Below are positions 22,841-32,553 of a stretch of 64,000 bases of DNA, piece after piece; the stretch's first letter is position 1, and each line of letters opens with the position of its first letter. The DNA lies in NCBI GenBank assembly GCA_012862575.1, contig BLSF01000009.1, forward strand, positions 62,001 through 126,000, read 5' to 3'. This DNA comes from Parietichytrium sp. I65-24A. Its lineage: Eukaryota > Sar > Bigyra > Thraustochytrida > Thraustochytriidae. The translations under genes were made by a program, and so were the position numbers. Under the pieces are notes generated by a model. It did not search any database and was not told the DNA's origin. It was given only the letters and a program-made list of their open reading frames with translations.

Positions 22841-23428
22841 AGAATTCAGAAATTCAGAATCCATGAGTTAGTAGTTAGAATTCAGAAGAATTCAGAGCCA
22901 ACGTGTGACAACGTGTGCGAAGATGTGCCCTTAGTGCAAGGTAGGTTTTGCAAGTGTTACCGGTACTGTAAGGGAGGGACTCAGAAGGGGTACTGACTGT
23001 GAGTAGAGCGGCGCCAACTAACCTATTTGGTTTACTGTGGCGAGTGTTGTGAACTGTGAGGGGGACGTTCGCGGAGTAGTGGCTTTAGCAAGGCAAGTAG
23101 ATCTGTTTTGTCCCGACTGACCACACTGACCAGACCAGGTGGTGGTGGCCCACCCGCCCAAAACACATAGACAGCCGCAGACACTCATTTGCAATCACAA
23201 CTCACAGTCAATCGCTTTCTGGGGCCGAGGTGGTTGTCTCGCAGTTGTTCCGTCGCAAACCAGTTCGTCGCTGCGCGGAAGGCCGTCTCGCGCCAAGTCG
23301 CTCTTTTCTGTTGCTTGCTGTGTCGTTTGCAGGAGCGAGAGCAGGGAAGAACGGCCGGGCCGTGAGAAAGGCAAGTTCTCAGAGAGGTCTGCTGTGAGCC
23401 TTGCTGCGAAAGCAGGCGGCTGAGAGCT

Positions 23429-24592
23429 ATGTGCGAAGTCAGCGGAAACAAGATAAGAACAAGAAGAAAACTCGAGCTGCGCGTCGATACGTCTTTCGAC
23501 TATGGGGGTTGCATTGTCCCTGCCGAAAGCTGCTCTGCAGAGGAGCGGACAGGTTTCCGCAGTCGCAAAGTGGCAAAGTTCAACCTGGAAAACTACAAGG
23601 TTCTTCGGCTGATAGGAGGCGGCGCGTTTTCCGAAGTTGTGCTTGCCATGGAAAAGGCTCACGTCAGTGCCTATGAAGAGACGCAGTCAATGGCGAACGT
23701 GGACGCCGCTGTGGCCATCAAGGTCATCGCTAAAAGTTCACACCCAAACCATACCGTTGCGGCCTCTCTGCACGCCGAGCTGCAGGCATTGCAAGTTTTG
23801 AAAAACAACTCGCCATGTCCATACATCGTCACTTTCAACGGAGCAGTGGAGAGCAGAACGCGTTATTGGATCTCTCTCGAGTACTGCTGCGGAGGAGACC
23901 TTCACAGCCTCATGTCTCAACACGCCTACATTCCTATCGATGCTGTTCAGGTATATGCTGCAGAGCTTGTACTTGCCATCGGTCATCTGCATTCCTTGAA
24001 CATCCTCTACGGAGATCTCAAACCAGAAAACATTGGCATCGGCTCTGACGGCCATCTTCGGTTGCTGGACTTTGGCCTGTCTGTGGTTTTTGACTCAGAA
24101 TCTACAGTCAGTGAGGCATCAGGTCTCCCTGTAGTTGTGACCAACTCCGGCACTCTGCCATACTGCGCTCCCGAAGTGCTCAGGAGAATACCGCACGGTT
24201 TCGAGAGCGACTGGTGGAGTCTCGGGATCATCATTTACGAGATGGCATTTAATGAGTTGCCGTGGTTTGACGAGGATCAGATGAGACAGTGCCATCTTAT
24301 CTGCCATGGGATATTAGACCCGCCAAAAATGCTCCTCGTGCACTCCCGTCGATACAGCCGCTGCTTTGATCTCCTGCAAGAACTGCTGTCTAAGGACCAA
24401 TGTGAGAGGCTCGGTTTCGGACAGAATGCGATGGCAGAGATTCTCTCCAGACCCTTTTTTAATGGCATTGACATCGACGCCGTTAAGCGCAAAGAGCACC
24501 AGGCTCCATTTTGCCCCGTCGTCGAGGACTGCTTTGACGTCTCCAACTTTCAGCGCGAGTTCACTTCAGAACAGCCGTCTTTCATCCGCTGA
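23429..24592 (+). CDS. AGC-like serine/threonine protein kinase with an unusual catalytic loop
   Basis: An intronless 387-residue protein. The kinase domain runs from about residue 56 to 340: glycine loop GGGAFSEV (63-70), catalytic Lys98 in VAIKVI, acidic alpha-C region around 115-125, catalytic loop YGDLKPEN (194-201), DFG (214-216), CAPE (246-249) and SDWWSLGIIIYEM. The closing RLGFG...RPFFNGID and a short tail with NFQREF recall AGC kinases. The usual Arg before the catalytic Asp (Y-R-D in AGC kinases) is Gly here, so activation-loop control should differ. An insertion lies between the glycine loop and Lys98. All residues needed for catalysis are present, so it is likely active. Substrate unknown. 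Confidence 0.85.
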   Translation: MCEVSGNKIRTRRKLELRVDTSFDYGGCIVPAESCSAEERTGFRSRKVAKFNLENYKVLRLIGGGAFSEVVLAMEKAHVSAYEETQSMANVDAAVAIKVIAKSSHPNHTVAASLHAELQALQVLKNNSPCPYIVTFNGAVESRTRYWISLEYCCGGDLHSLMSQHAYIPIDAVQVYAAELVLAIGHLHSLNILYGDLKPENIGIGSDGHLRLLDFGLSVVFDSESTVSEASGLPVVVTNSGTLPYCAPEVLRRIPHGFESDWWSLGIIIYEMAFNELPWFDEDQMRQCHLICHGILDPPKMLLVHSRRYSRCFDLLQELLSKDQCERLGFGQNAMAEILSRPFFNGIDIDAVKRKEHQAPFCPVVEDCFDVSNFQREFTSEQPSFIR

Positions 24593-25215
24593 AAGCGTGT
24601 CGAGACTTTTGTTGACCTTAATATGTTACTTTCCCCTTTTTATCATGGACGCAAGCTCCCCGTAATTTCACACGCGATCGTGCTTCCCTCGCAGACTTTA
24701 CGGACTCCCCCGCTCGACCCTCGCGAGCTCAGAACTCCTTCGGGAGCTTCGAATTTGAACATGTATTGCTGCACTGCCTCTTCCAGCGTCACCGCCAAAA
24801 CCACAAGTCACAGTGTTTTGAAACTTTTATTCCAACGTTATTTTTCTTCTGTCTCTCGAGTTCCAACCTGCCCTTCAATCTTTCTTCCATTCTTCGCCTC
24901 CGCGCTTGATGCACGCACTGCCGCATTTTGCCGCCATGATACGGTTCACTAAATCTAGAATCGCTCCATTGAACGTCCATTTACCACGTTCACCTACACT
25001 TCCAACGTAACATACTGTAACGTTCGGAATATTTTTCAAAAACCTATTAGGGAGTAACAAAACCAGTACCATTACGCACTAAGAGAGCTTAGCTCCAGGA
25101 CACAATCGCATACGCGCACGTACGCAGCATAGCTACCGCCACAATTTACGGGACCCCGCCGAGTCGCGTGACAAAAGCCCCGTCGGTCAGAACCGGATTT
25201 GCGCGGATCTGCGCG
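24593..25215. other. intergenic between kinase and Sfi1-like gene
   Basis: About 620 bp with the kinase 3' side and the Sfi1-like promoter. It becomes GC-rich from about 25130. No other feature seen. Confidence 0.4.
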
Positions 25216-26976
25216 ATGCGGCGTCGGGCTCCTGGGCGCCTCGGTTCGGAACCGGTTCGCAGTCGGTTGCCGCGCGGATCCTGCGGGGAACCGGGGACCG
25301 CGGACGCGGAGCGGCGCGGCGCGATGGAACGGTCGATGGGTTCCTGGGTCAGGTTCGTGCGCGAGCGGCAGATTCAGTCGCTGCAGTACCAAGCCGCACG
25401 AGCACATGCGGAGCTGCGGCTCGCCGCGCGAGCGCTGGGCGCGTGGCGGGTGTTTGTTCTGCGCGAAAAGTGGGAGCGCGCAGCGCGCCATCGACTCAAG
25501 GCGCTCCTGCGCCGCTGGCGACGCCGCGCTTCACGCGCCAGAACGCACAGCCTCGGAGTGCAGACTGACGACGCAGGTGCCGATGGCCTTGACAGTGCTT
25601 TGGGCCATGCCAACTCGGCCGACTCGGCCAACTCGGCCGACTATGTCCGCTCGAACAGCAATTCCAGCGAGTCTGCGAAATGGAAAGAGCCTGCGAACGA
25701 CAGTATTCACGATGCCGGAGCAGTTGTGCACTGCGTGGTGTGTGGGAGTGTTGCGAAATGTGAGTGTGCGGAATCGGAGTTGCGGGGCAGGAAGGCGCTG
25801 CAGCGGCTGGTGGCCCGGCGTTGCGAAGCATTGTGCGGCGAGCTGCAAATCGAGCGTGCGGAGGCGGCGGCGAAGCTAGAGGAGCTGCGGGATTTAGCGC
25901 GACAGAAGAAGGAGGCGGAGGAGCGCCACACACTGAGGACGCAGATGGTTGCCGCTGCTGCGCTGGCGCTCGAGAGGCATCGCGAAATACAGCGAGAACG
26001 GCGCGCAGCTTGTAACACGCTGGCGGTTGTCATGGGCAGGGCTATAAGCAGGGGTAGTGTTCATCACTGGGCCGCGGTGACAACTGAACGGGTCCAGGAG
26101 AAACGAAGGGAAACGCGCCGGAGGAACGCGCTGATTAGAATCGTCAAGCGGGGCGTCTTAAGGCAGTGGGACGCCGAGGCGAAGCTCAGAGCTCGGTACG
26201 AGCGAAAGGCGGAGCTTAAAAGGTCGATGCTGACGACAATCATATTGCGGGGGATCTTTCGACACTGGGCGGACGAGACTGCGAAGATGGTACGCTCGGA
26301 GCGAGTCTGGTTCCAACGGAGGGAGTGTCTCGCAAGATCTGTACTGAGGGTGGCGTTCCGGCAGTGGGCTGCCAACGTCAAGAACATAGCACGAATGGAG
26401 ACTCGCTGGAAGTCCTGTCGGAGGCTGCTAAAGAATATCGTCCAACGAAGCTCGTTCAAAAGTTGGAGCGGCTGGGCAGACGCTGAACGCGCACGTGAGG
26501 AGAAGGCTGCGAAGGAACGAGAGGAGCTGAGCCTGTTGGAGGCGCGCAAGGAACTACTCATGCATATGTGGGAAAGGTGGACGCTAGCCTGCGCGCACAC
26601 TCGCGTACAAGAACGAATCGCTGCATCTTTCGCAGAAAAGGCACGGAAGAGAATGGCATTTCGCAGCTTTCAAGAGGTGGTGAACTACAGTCGCAAGCGA
26701 AAGTTTGCGCGATTTGTGTACCGCCGCAACCTATTGCAGCGCTGCTTTGACCGCTGGGAAGCTGTGGCGAAAGACGCATTCCTAGCGCACTCGATGCTAA
26801 GATCTCAAGACCACCAGCAAGGTTTGGGATGGTTCGCCAAAGTACGAGTTGCAGCAGCTGAGCGTTTTCACAGTGGTACTCCTCTCGCATACTTTGAGAA
26901 GGGAACCGGACATAGCTCTTCGTTCCACGGGGAGGGCCCCGAGGAATCAAACTTTGCGGCTGCACAGATTGCTTGA
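25216..26976 (+). CDS. Sfi1-like centrin-binding repeat protein
   Basis: 586 residues from the ATG at 25216; a second ATG at 25324 (MERSMGSWVRF) is equally plausible. The body holds repeated short helical units in which hydrophobic residues and a Trp recur about every 30-37 residues, for example ILRGIFRHWADE, VLRVAFRQWAAN, IVQRSSFKSWSG and LLQRCFDRWEAV. This is the pattern of Sfi1 repeats, long helices that bind centrin at centrosomes, spindle pole bodies and basal bodies. A low-complexity NSADSANSADY segment lies at about residues 130-155 of the longer frame. Centriole or basal-body placement is a family-based inference. Arg and Glu content is very high. Confidence 0.75.
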   Translation: MRRRAPGRLGSEPVRSRLPRGSCGEPGTADAERRGAMERSMGSWVRFVRERQIQSLQYQAARAHAELRLAARALGAWRVFVLREKWERAARHRLKALLRRWRRRASRARTHSLGVQTDDAGADGLDSALGHANSADSANSADYVRSNSNSSESAKWKEPANDSIHDAGAVVHCVVCGSVAKCECAESELRGRKALQRLVARRCEALCGELQIERAEAAAKLEELRDLARQKKEAEERHTLRTQMVAAAALALERHREIQRERRAACNTLAVVMGRAISRGSVHHWAAVTTERVQEKRRETRRRNALIRIVKRGVLRQWDAEAKLRARYERKAELKRSMLTTIILRGIFRHWADETAKMVRSERVWFQRRECLARSVLRVAFRQWAANVKNIARMETRWKSCRRLLKNIVQRSSFKSWSGWADAERAREEKAAKEREELSLLEARKELLMHMWERWTLACAHTRVQERIAASFAEKARKRMAFRSFQEVVNYSRKRKFARFVYRRNLLQRCFDRWEAVAKDAFLAHSMLRSQDHQQGLGWFAKVRVAAAERFHSGTPLAYFEKGTGHSSSFHGEGPEESNFAAAQIA

Positions 26977-27465
26977 TGATGAAATGCCGGCTCTCACGTG
27001 TGGTAACCAAATTTTCCCAGACATTCGAAGGCTACTTGATATTGGTGGGTTCGCGTTGAATTTTTACCTCGAGTCAATATCGTAGAGGAATTCGTTGAAC
27101 TTTGAAGAGTCACGGTTGTGAAGATTGTGCAATTTGAAGGACTGGAACGGTTGCTGGTGCGAAAATTTGAATATCCTAAGAGAGGAATGCTTGCACGAGG
27201 AATGCGAAAGTCAGGGCGAATCAGGAAAGGCTGTCAGTTCAGTTTTTGCTTTTTAAAGATTGTCATAGATGTTTGTTTGCTCAGAACGGCATACGACTTC
27301 GTTCTTTTTACTACAAAGATCGCTATTGTCATCGTCTGTTGTCGTCGCGAATGCGATTTCAAGATATTATTGTGCTAAGATGATTGGCAGATCGCCTTGG
27401 GAGGGGAAAGGCATGAGTTAGCGGAATCTTTCAATCAATACTGCTTTGGGCATCTGAAAGCCAGC
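26977..27465. other. convergent intergenic gap
   Basis: About 490 bp between stop codons of the Sfi1-like and NIPP1 genes. Two 3'UTRs are expected; no other feature seen. Confidence 0.4.
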
Positions 27466-28878
27466 TCAGCTTGCGGCACTCTGGCGCTTCATGTTGACTG
27501 GGGTTGCTGGCCGGGTAATCTCGGGGCTCGAAACCATGGAGCCTACGTCCAAGTTCAAATTCTTCTTACTAGTCGGCGTCGTGGGGATCGAAAGGCCGCA
27601 AGACTTGGCGTCATCAAGATGGTGGTGGTGGTGGTATTGCTGCGCGTGATGCAAGCCATGTGGTTGCGCAACATGGAGGCTGGGCGGGGGTCGGATGGTT
27701 GCCGGAGACAATACAATATCGTCTTCTCCGTCCCGAGGAGCAATGACCTCTGGGGCATTGCAGAAACTCACCCGCCTGCGCTCTACCACTGAGCGGCGTC
27801 TTACGATCGAGTTAGAGTAAAGTTGGTACGGAGCAGGGCGTTTTTTCACTAGAGTGGCCGACGTTGAATTGCTCCGAAACCGGTTCAAAGGATGCAGGGT
27901 AGTCTCCGAGTCGTGCATATCCGCCAAGTCGTGAACAGATTGAGCAACGGTCCGTGGAGACACCTGCAGAGAAAGGGATCTGCAACGGCTCGTGTACTCC
28001 GTACAAGCTGCTGGGGGCAGGGCAGCCAAAGGAGGCAAGCGGGATTCGGCGCTAGGAGCGGGGCTGCTCTGCTCCTCGGGGACCATGTTGCAACGGAAGC
28101 GCGAAGAGGTCAACATTGGCGAGGGGGCAGGTGAAGCGGATGCTGCCACTGCCGCGGCCACGTCGGCTGCACTCACGCTGGGAGAAACTGGAGAGTCATC
28201 CTCTCGTTTCCCTAATAATGATTTGGGTGAAGGGTAAGACACCCTGGAGTTGAGATTGGAGAAGAAGCGTGCCTGCAGCAAGCTTTGACGCCTTTCTTCT
28301 CCTTCTCTTTTGCTGGAAGGGCTGGAGTTCTCCTCCTGAAGGGCCTCGTCGGCGTCCTCATCGTCTTCGGTTGCGACAGTGGACACTTTGAGTCCTGCAA
28401 ATCGGTTGCAAGGCAAGGTGAACGTGGCCTCCCCTGGGGACATGACCACGTCTTCCTCCTTCGGAAACACACGCACCACGTACTTGCGCGTGGACTGGCC
28501 AAACCGGATAATATTGCCATTCTCGAGCAAATACGGCGAGTACGGCTGGAGCCTCGTTTGGTTGACGTACGTTCCTTGCGCCGAGTCCAAATCAATCAGA
28601 TAAAGTGAGTCGTTCCCACCGTGCACGATTACCGCGTGCTGTCGCGAGAGAGTCGGGTTGTTTATGTGGTAGCCATGCCCGCTGGAGCACGTCTTTGGCG
28701 CCCGGCCGAACATGTAATACTTGGCATCGCCGTCCAGCTTGAGAGTCGAAAGTGTACTGCCGCTCTTGGTCACATGCAGCGCAGCGCCGCAGCTCGGCTC
28801 TTCCGCCCAGCTCGGCAACACAAACTTTTCCCCATTCTCCGGCCGCCCATACGTCACCAGGCCAAGCTTGAGCGTCAT
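27466..28878 (-). CDS. PPP1R8: FHA-domain nuclear inhibitor of protein phosphatase 1 (NIPP1-like)
   Basis: 470 residues, intronless, from the first ATG at 28878; the frame is open upstream only from a GTG. The N-terminus has the NIPP1 order: LPSWAEEPSCGAALHV, then an FHA domain (about residues 45-120) with YYMFGRAP, LSRQHAVIVHG, LIDLDSAQGTYVN and IRFGQSTRKYVVRVFP. A PP1-docking RVxF motif, RVSF, lies at 369-372 within RRRVSFCNAPEVI, again as in NIPP1. Between them is a long Ser/Pro-rich region. NIPP1 recruits PP1 to phosphorylated splicing and chromatin factors bound by the FHA domain. The linker is longer than in animals (351 residues total in human). Identity is well supported; partners are inference. 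Confidence 0.85.
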   Translation of the reverse strand: MTLKLGLVTYGRPENGEKFVLPSWAEEPSCGAALHVTKSGSTLSTLKLDGDAKYYMFGRAPKTCSSGHGYHINNPTLSRQHAVIVHGGNDSLYLIDLDSAQGTYVNQTRLQPYSPYLLENGNIIRFGQSTRKYVVRVFPKEEDVVMSPGEATFTLPCNRFAGLKVSTVATEDDEDADEALQEENSSPSSKREGEERRQSLLQARFFSNLNSRVSYPSPKSLLGKREDDSPVSPSVSAADVAAAVAASASPAPSPMLTSSRFRCNMVPEEQSSPAPSAESRLPPLAALPPAACTEYTSRCRSLSLQVSPRTVAQSVHDLADMHDSETTLHPLNRFRSNSTSATLVKKRPAPYQLYSNSIVRRRSVVERRRVSFCNAPEVIAPRDGEDDIVLSPATIRPPPSLHVAQPHGLHHAQQYHHHHHLDDAKSCGLSIPTTPTSKKNLNLDVGSMVSSPEITRPATPVNMKRQSAAS

Positions 28879-29156
28879 TTTTCCCCGGCCCGCCGGCCTG
28901 CTCGTTCCGCGCTCTTTCCCTTTTCCTCGATCTCCGATCTCTGATCTCCTATCCACCTCTTGCCGCTGGTCGGACTACTACTGCTCCTCCTCCTCGTAGT
29001 CGTCCCTGCGTTTCTCCTTTTCCTTCTTCAACTTTGGTTCGGAGAACGTATGTGCAACAGGGCAGCGGAAGCCGCCGTGGCCGTGGTGGCGCGCAAACAA
29101 AACAGGAACACGCGTCTCGCGCGAGGACACGAGGACGCGAGCGGCGGGGCGCGCCC

Positions 29157-29177
29157 AACCCTAACCAACCCTAACCC
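29157..29177 (-). repeat. short interstitial telomere-like repeat
   Basis: Two CCCTAACC-type units on the plus strand, read as TTAGGG-like on the minus strand. Too short to be a telomere; it may be a protein-binding site in the NIPP1 promoter region or chance. Confidence 0.5.
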
Positions 29178-30024
29178 GTCCGCCGAGAGCGAAGCCCTGT
29201 CCGCGCGGCGTGCGACGCGAGGGGCAGAAGGGGGAGGGGCCGAGGAACAAAGGGAGCCCGAAAGAACAAAGGAGGAGGAAAGAGCGGCGGGGGGCGGACG
29301 CGCGCAGAGGGGCGGGTGAGACCTGCGGGAGAGGGGGGGGCGCGAAGACCACGGCGCGACGCGGGTGATCTTTGCGTTGGGGGTGCGCGGACGGTATGTG
29401 AGGGGTGCGCGCGGGGGTGGGGGGTGGAGCGCAAGTGTGGGGGCGCGAAGAAGTTAGTGGGCTTGTTGTGAGAGAAAAATAATGTGTAAATGGGGAAAAT
29501 AGGGCGACGTAACGATGTACTACTGTATTTGCTATGTGCCTATGGCCGTGGGGTGGGATTAACGGGAGAGATAAGAAGCAACATGTAGCTTCGTGCTACT
29601 CGAGCTAAGCTCCATATGGTTCAGACTAAGATTGGCATTATACTTATCTATAAGAGTGACTATGGGAGTTGGAAAAACTGAGATGGACGAAGTCTTACAC
29701 ACTTTCCGTGTATAACATTCTTAGTATGTGCAAGTAAGCTTAGTTGAGCTATATGCATGGACTACTGAAAGTCATAATTTAGTGTTTATATAGAGGAAAA
29801 CTACCTTTCTCAAGAAAGAACTTTCTTTGTTCCATGTGCATTTGAGGACTGTGTTCTCCATGCTTCATTTTATTCTTCGAGTGAAGTTCTCTCGAAGCAT
29901 TCGTCGTTCCTCGCATGCTCTATGATTTGCCATAGTTTGGAGTAGGGCGGAGCCGCAGGCGTCCATTCTCACCGATCTGTGATGATCTGAGACAGAAATA
30001 GCCTTCCTTCGTTTCCTTCGCGCC

Positions 30025-30066
30025 TTGACATTTTGACATTTGACATTTTGACATTTGGCATTTGAC
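30025..30066. repeat. imperfect TTTTGACA/TTTGACA tandem repeat
   Basis: About five TTGACATT-type units about 85 bp upstream of the CstF-64 start codon; possibly in its promoter or 5'UTR. Confidence 0.7.
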
Positions 30067-30148
30067 GAGGGAGCGAGCGGACGAGGATAACCAGCACAGG
30101 TGCTTGCTGAGTGGCGGCAACGTGCGGCAAACAGCAAACAGTGCGAGG

Positions 30149-31223
30149 ATGTCAGGTACGTAGAGCAGCGATGTGAGGAGACGGGGTGGATGGCCTTTGC
30201 TGGGAAACGCGCTGACAAGGTAGTTTGATTTGGTGACTGGAACGCGGGCCTTGGCGCTGTGCGGGGAGTAGTGGCGAACCGCAACACTGTGTTTAGTAAG
30301 TGGCGTGCTTGGCCGTCGGGAACAGTCTTCGGGATTCGGCTTTGGAAAGGGGCTTGTTGTCTAACTTGTGCTTTGCAGTGGGAAACATCTCTTTCAACGT
30401 CAGCGAGGAAGCAATTAAGAGCATTTTTCGATTACTTGGACCCATCAAAACATACAAGTGAGTGACGGTGAAACAGAAATGTTCACGTTCACGTGGATGT
30501 GGGAAGCAGGGATTGTACTGACGGTAGTTTTCAAATGTACAGCGCCCCGCAAGACAAAGGCACTGGGCAACGCCGTGGATACGTATTTTGCGAGTTTCCA
30601 ACAGAGGATTTGGCAGTTGCTGCAATCAACAGCCTTGATCTGCAAGAGATCAACGGGCGCAAAATCAACGTGGATTCTGCTCACGGAGCGAAGGACAAGC
30701 ATTCCATGGAGGTCGACGACTACGGTGGCAAACGCATCTCCCAGGAGACCAAGAAGGAGATCGAAGCTGCTCTGAAGAAACTAACGATGGGCGAGATCTT
30801 CGACATTGTTTCAGAAATGAAAAATCTCATCCAGCGAGATCAAGAGCATGCCATTAATCTTCTAAGGAGTAAGCCGGTTTTGGCGCAGGCTCTTCTTACT
30901 GCTCAGTTGATGCTGGGGATGGCTCAAATCTCCGCATCATCTGATGCTACCTCTGGACCCGTAAGTTTTTCCCATCTCCTTTCGAGCTCGATCAGGTACA
31001 CCATCTAACATCAAAGTGCTTTGGATTTCTTTCATCTGCTCAGGGTGCTGGGGCCGGGTACTCTGACGGTGGTGACCAAGGCATGGGCATTTATGACCTT
31101 GATCCTGAGACCAGGAATCAGATCATGAGCCTAACTGACGAGGAAATCAGCTCTATGCCACCCGAAAAGCAGCAATACATTAGGGACATGCAAATGCGAA
31201 TCCGGGCTCAGGGATACCAATGA
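30149..31223 (+). CDS. CSTF2: cleavage stimulation factor 64-kDa subunit homolog (CstF-64/Rna15), compact form
   Basis: Four exons: 30149-30155 (7 nt), 30379-30457, 30543-30960 and 31044-31223. All introns are GT-AG (donors GTACGT, GTGAGT, GTAAGT) and phases agree. The product is about 227 residues. An RRM starts at once (MSVGNISFNVSEEAIKSIF) with RNP1 RRGYVFCEF. It is followed by the CstF hinge (TMGEIFDIVSEMKNLIQRDQ...LLRSKPVLAQALLTAQLMLG) and, at the very end, the small C-terminal domain (LTDEEISSMPPEKQQYIRDM). CstF-64 binds G/U-rich RNA downstream of poly(A) sites. The Pro/Gly-rich linker of animal CstF-64 is almost absent, so this is a minimal version. The 7-nt first exon is inferred from splice sites and the preserved RNP2 motif. 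Confidence 0.9.
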
Positions 31224-32553
31224 ACCACCCCAGAATTGTAAAATGTTCAAGAAACCAACAAAATTTGATTTTGATAAAAGCAACTTGAGTGTAACTCGTG
31301 CAACCATTCTTAGAGACGCACCTTGTCCACCTTGCCATGGCGATGATGTGTTAGTGCTCTGGAGAGTCTTGGCACAGAAATTTGCTAGCAGCTTGATCGC
31401 CAGGCGCTTGTACACATACGTGTACTTGTCACAATACACTTTAGAGTGGGACTGGAGCGCACGCGCGAGAACTAACCTTTGGCAATCTTTGGCACTGGCT
31501 AGCTAAAATGTTTTTGTTGAGAGGTTTTGATCCGTCCGATTGTCGAGACTTAACCACTTTGTTCCCTGACTTGCAAAGTACCGCTGCCCCTCTCATCGTA
31601 AAAGAGCCGAATCGGCACTGTATAACCATCTCTGTAAGGGATTCACAACCATTTCATCGTCAACCCAACGTGACGTACCGTACTCACCGTACCGAAAAGC
31701 GTATAGTGCCGGTGCTGGCGCTGGAAAACACATGTCACGTGACCCGCTGTTGTGGAACACCTTCGATGGTCATCTTCAAAGTTCCATTTCTTTCTTCTGT
31801 GCAACTCTTTACACAAACCTCTGACCTCGTAAGGTCACAGCGACTCACAGACAGTTAGCGCGACTAAAGTGTGCGACGACGAATTGTTACCGGTCACCAC
31901 CAGCAGGTTCAATTCTCGGCACGGAGGCGAACGTACTACAAGACCAAGAGTTCTGGAACATGTGAAACAATGGCCGGGCTGTAGGGTCTTTTGCAGCAGC
32001 ACCACCTTGAACCTTTTCGACAAAATTTGTATCCTTGCGGCAGTAAGTACTGGCGAATGCATTGGCGATGACAACAACAACAAACAAACATGAATTTGAC
32101 AAAATCATCAATTCTGCAGCGCTTTCAAAGTGAATAAATCGTCGCCTGTCACCTTTCAAGTGAATGGCTTGAATGGTTCAAGTGGTCCAAGTGGTCCGAG
32201 TAACTCAGCAGCAGGACAGGATGAAGCGCAGCGGGTAGTACGCTGCGCACATGGCTGCTCTGCAAGCATTGCGTGGCCATGTCAGCGCTTAATAGCCACC
32301 CAAGCCTCACAAAAACCCAGCAGGTTTTCCGTGCAAGATTGAGCCGATTCTAAATTTGCCTGGGCTTGTGCTACAGCGACACGCTTGGGGTGTGGCAAAC
32401 GTCGATGGTGGCAAGTACCGAAAGTGGTGGAAGCAATTAGATCACATAGTTGTCAGTCGTCATTTCCCACCAGCAGAGGGCCGCGAGCAGAGTCCAGCGC
32501 CACTGGCGCCGCCTGCATGACACAATAAGCAGTGGGAGAGCGAGCTCGCCGAA
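31224..32553. other. 1.3 kb gene-free stretch
   Basis: Between CstF-64 and the ankyrin gene, both on +. It contains a GTACCGTAC cluster near 31675 and no supported gene. A tRNA-like T-loop word at about 31907 does not fold. Confidence 0.4.

Larger units (their letters stand above)
16422..23428. other. 7 kb gene-poor block
   Basis: Largest stretch without a supportable gene. Open frames are at most about 150 codons and have no domain signal (for example 16971-17426 and 17894-18283 on +). Visible features are scattered GTAC palindromes (about 18515, 18608, 18855, 19022, 22965), a 7-bp tandem repeat at 22697 and a 5-bp repeat at 22821. It may hold non-coding transcripts, eroded mobile DNA or a spliced gene of small exons; I cannot show any of these. 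Confidence 0.4.
28879..30148. other. divergent intergenic region with telomere-like motif
   Basis: Divergent promoters of NIPP1 (left) and CstF-64 (right). Very GC-rich to about 29450, then distinctly AT-richer to about 29870. It contains a telomere-like stretch at 29157-29177 and TTTGACA repeats at 30025-30066. No gene is supported. Confidence 0.45.

Noticed and set aside
29157-29177. possible chromosome end
   Set aside because: Only two telomere-like units, flanked by normal genes on both sides.
31880-31940. tRNA-like T-loop word GGTTCAATTC
   Set aside because: The flanking five bases do not pair and no acceptor or anticodon stem can be drawn.
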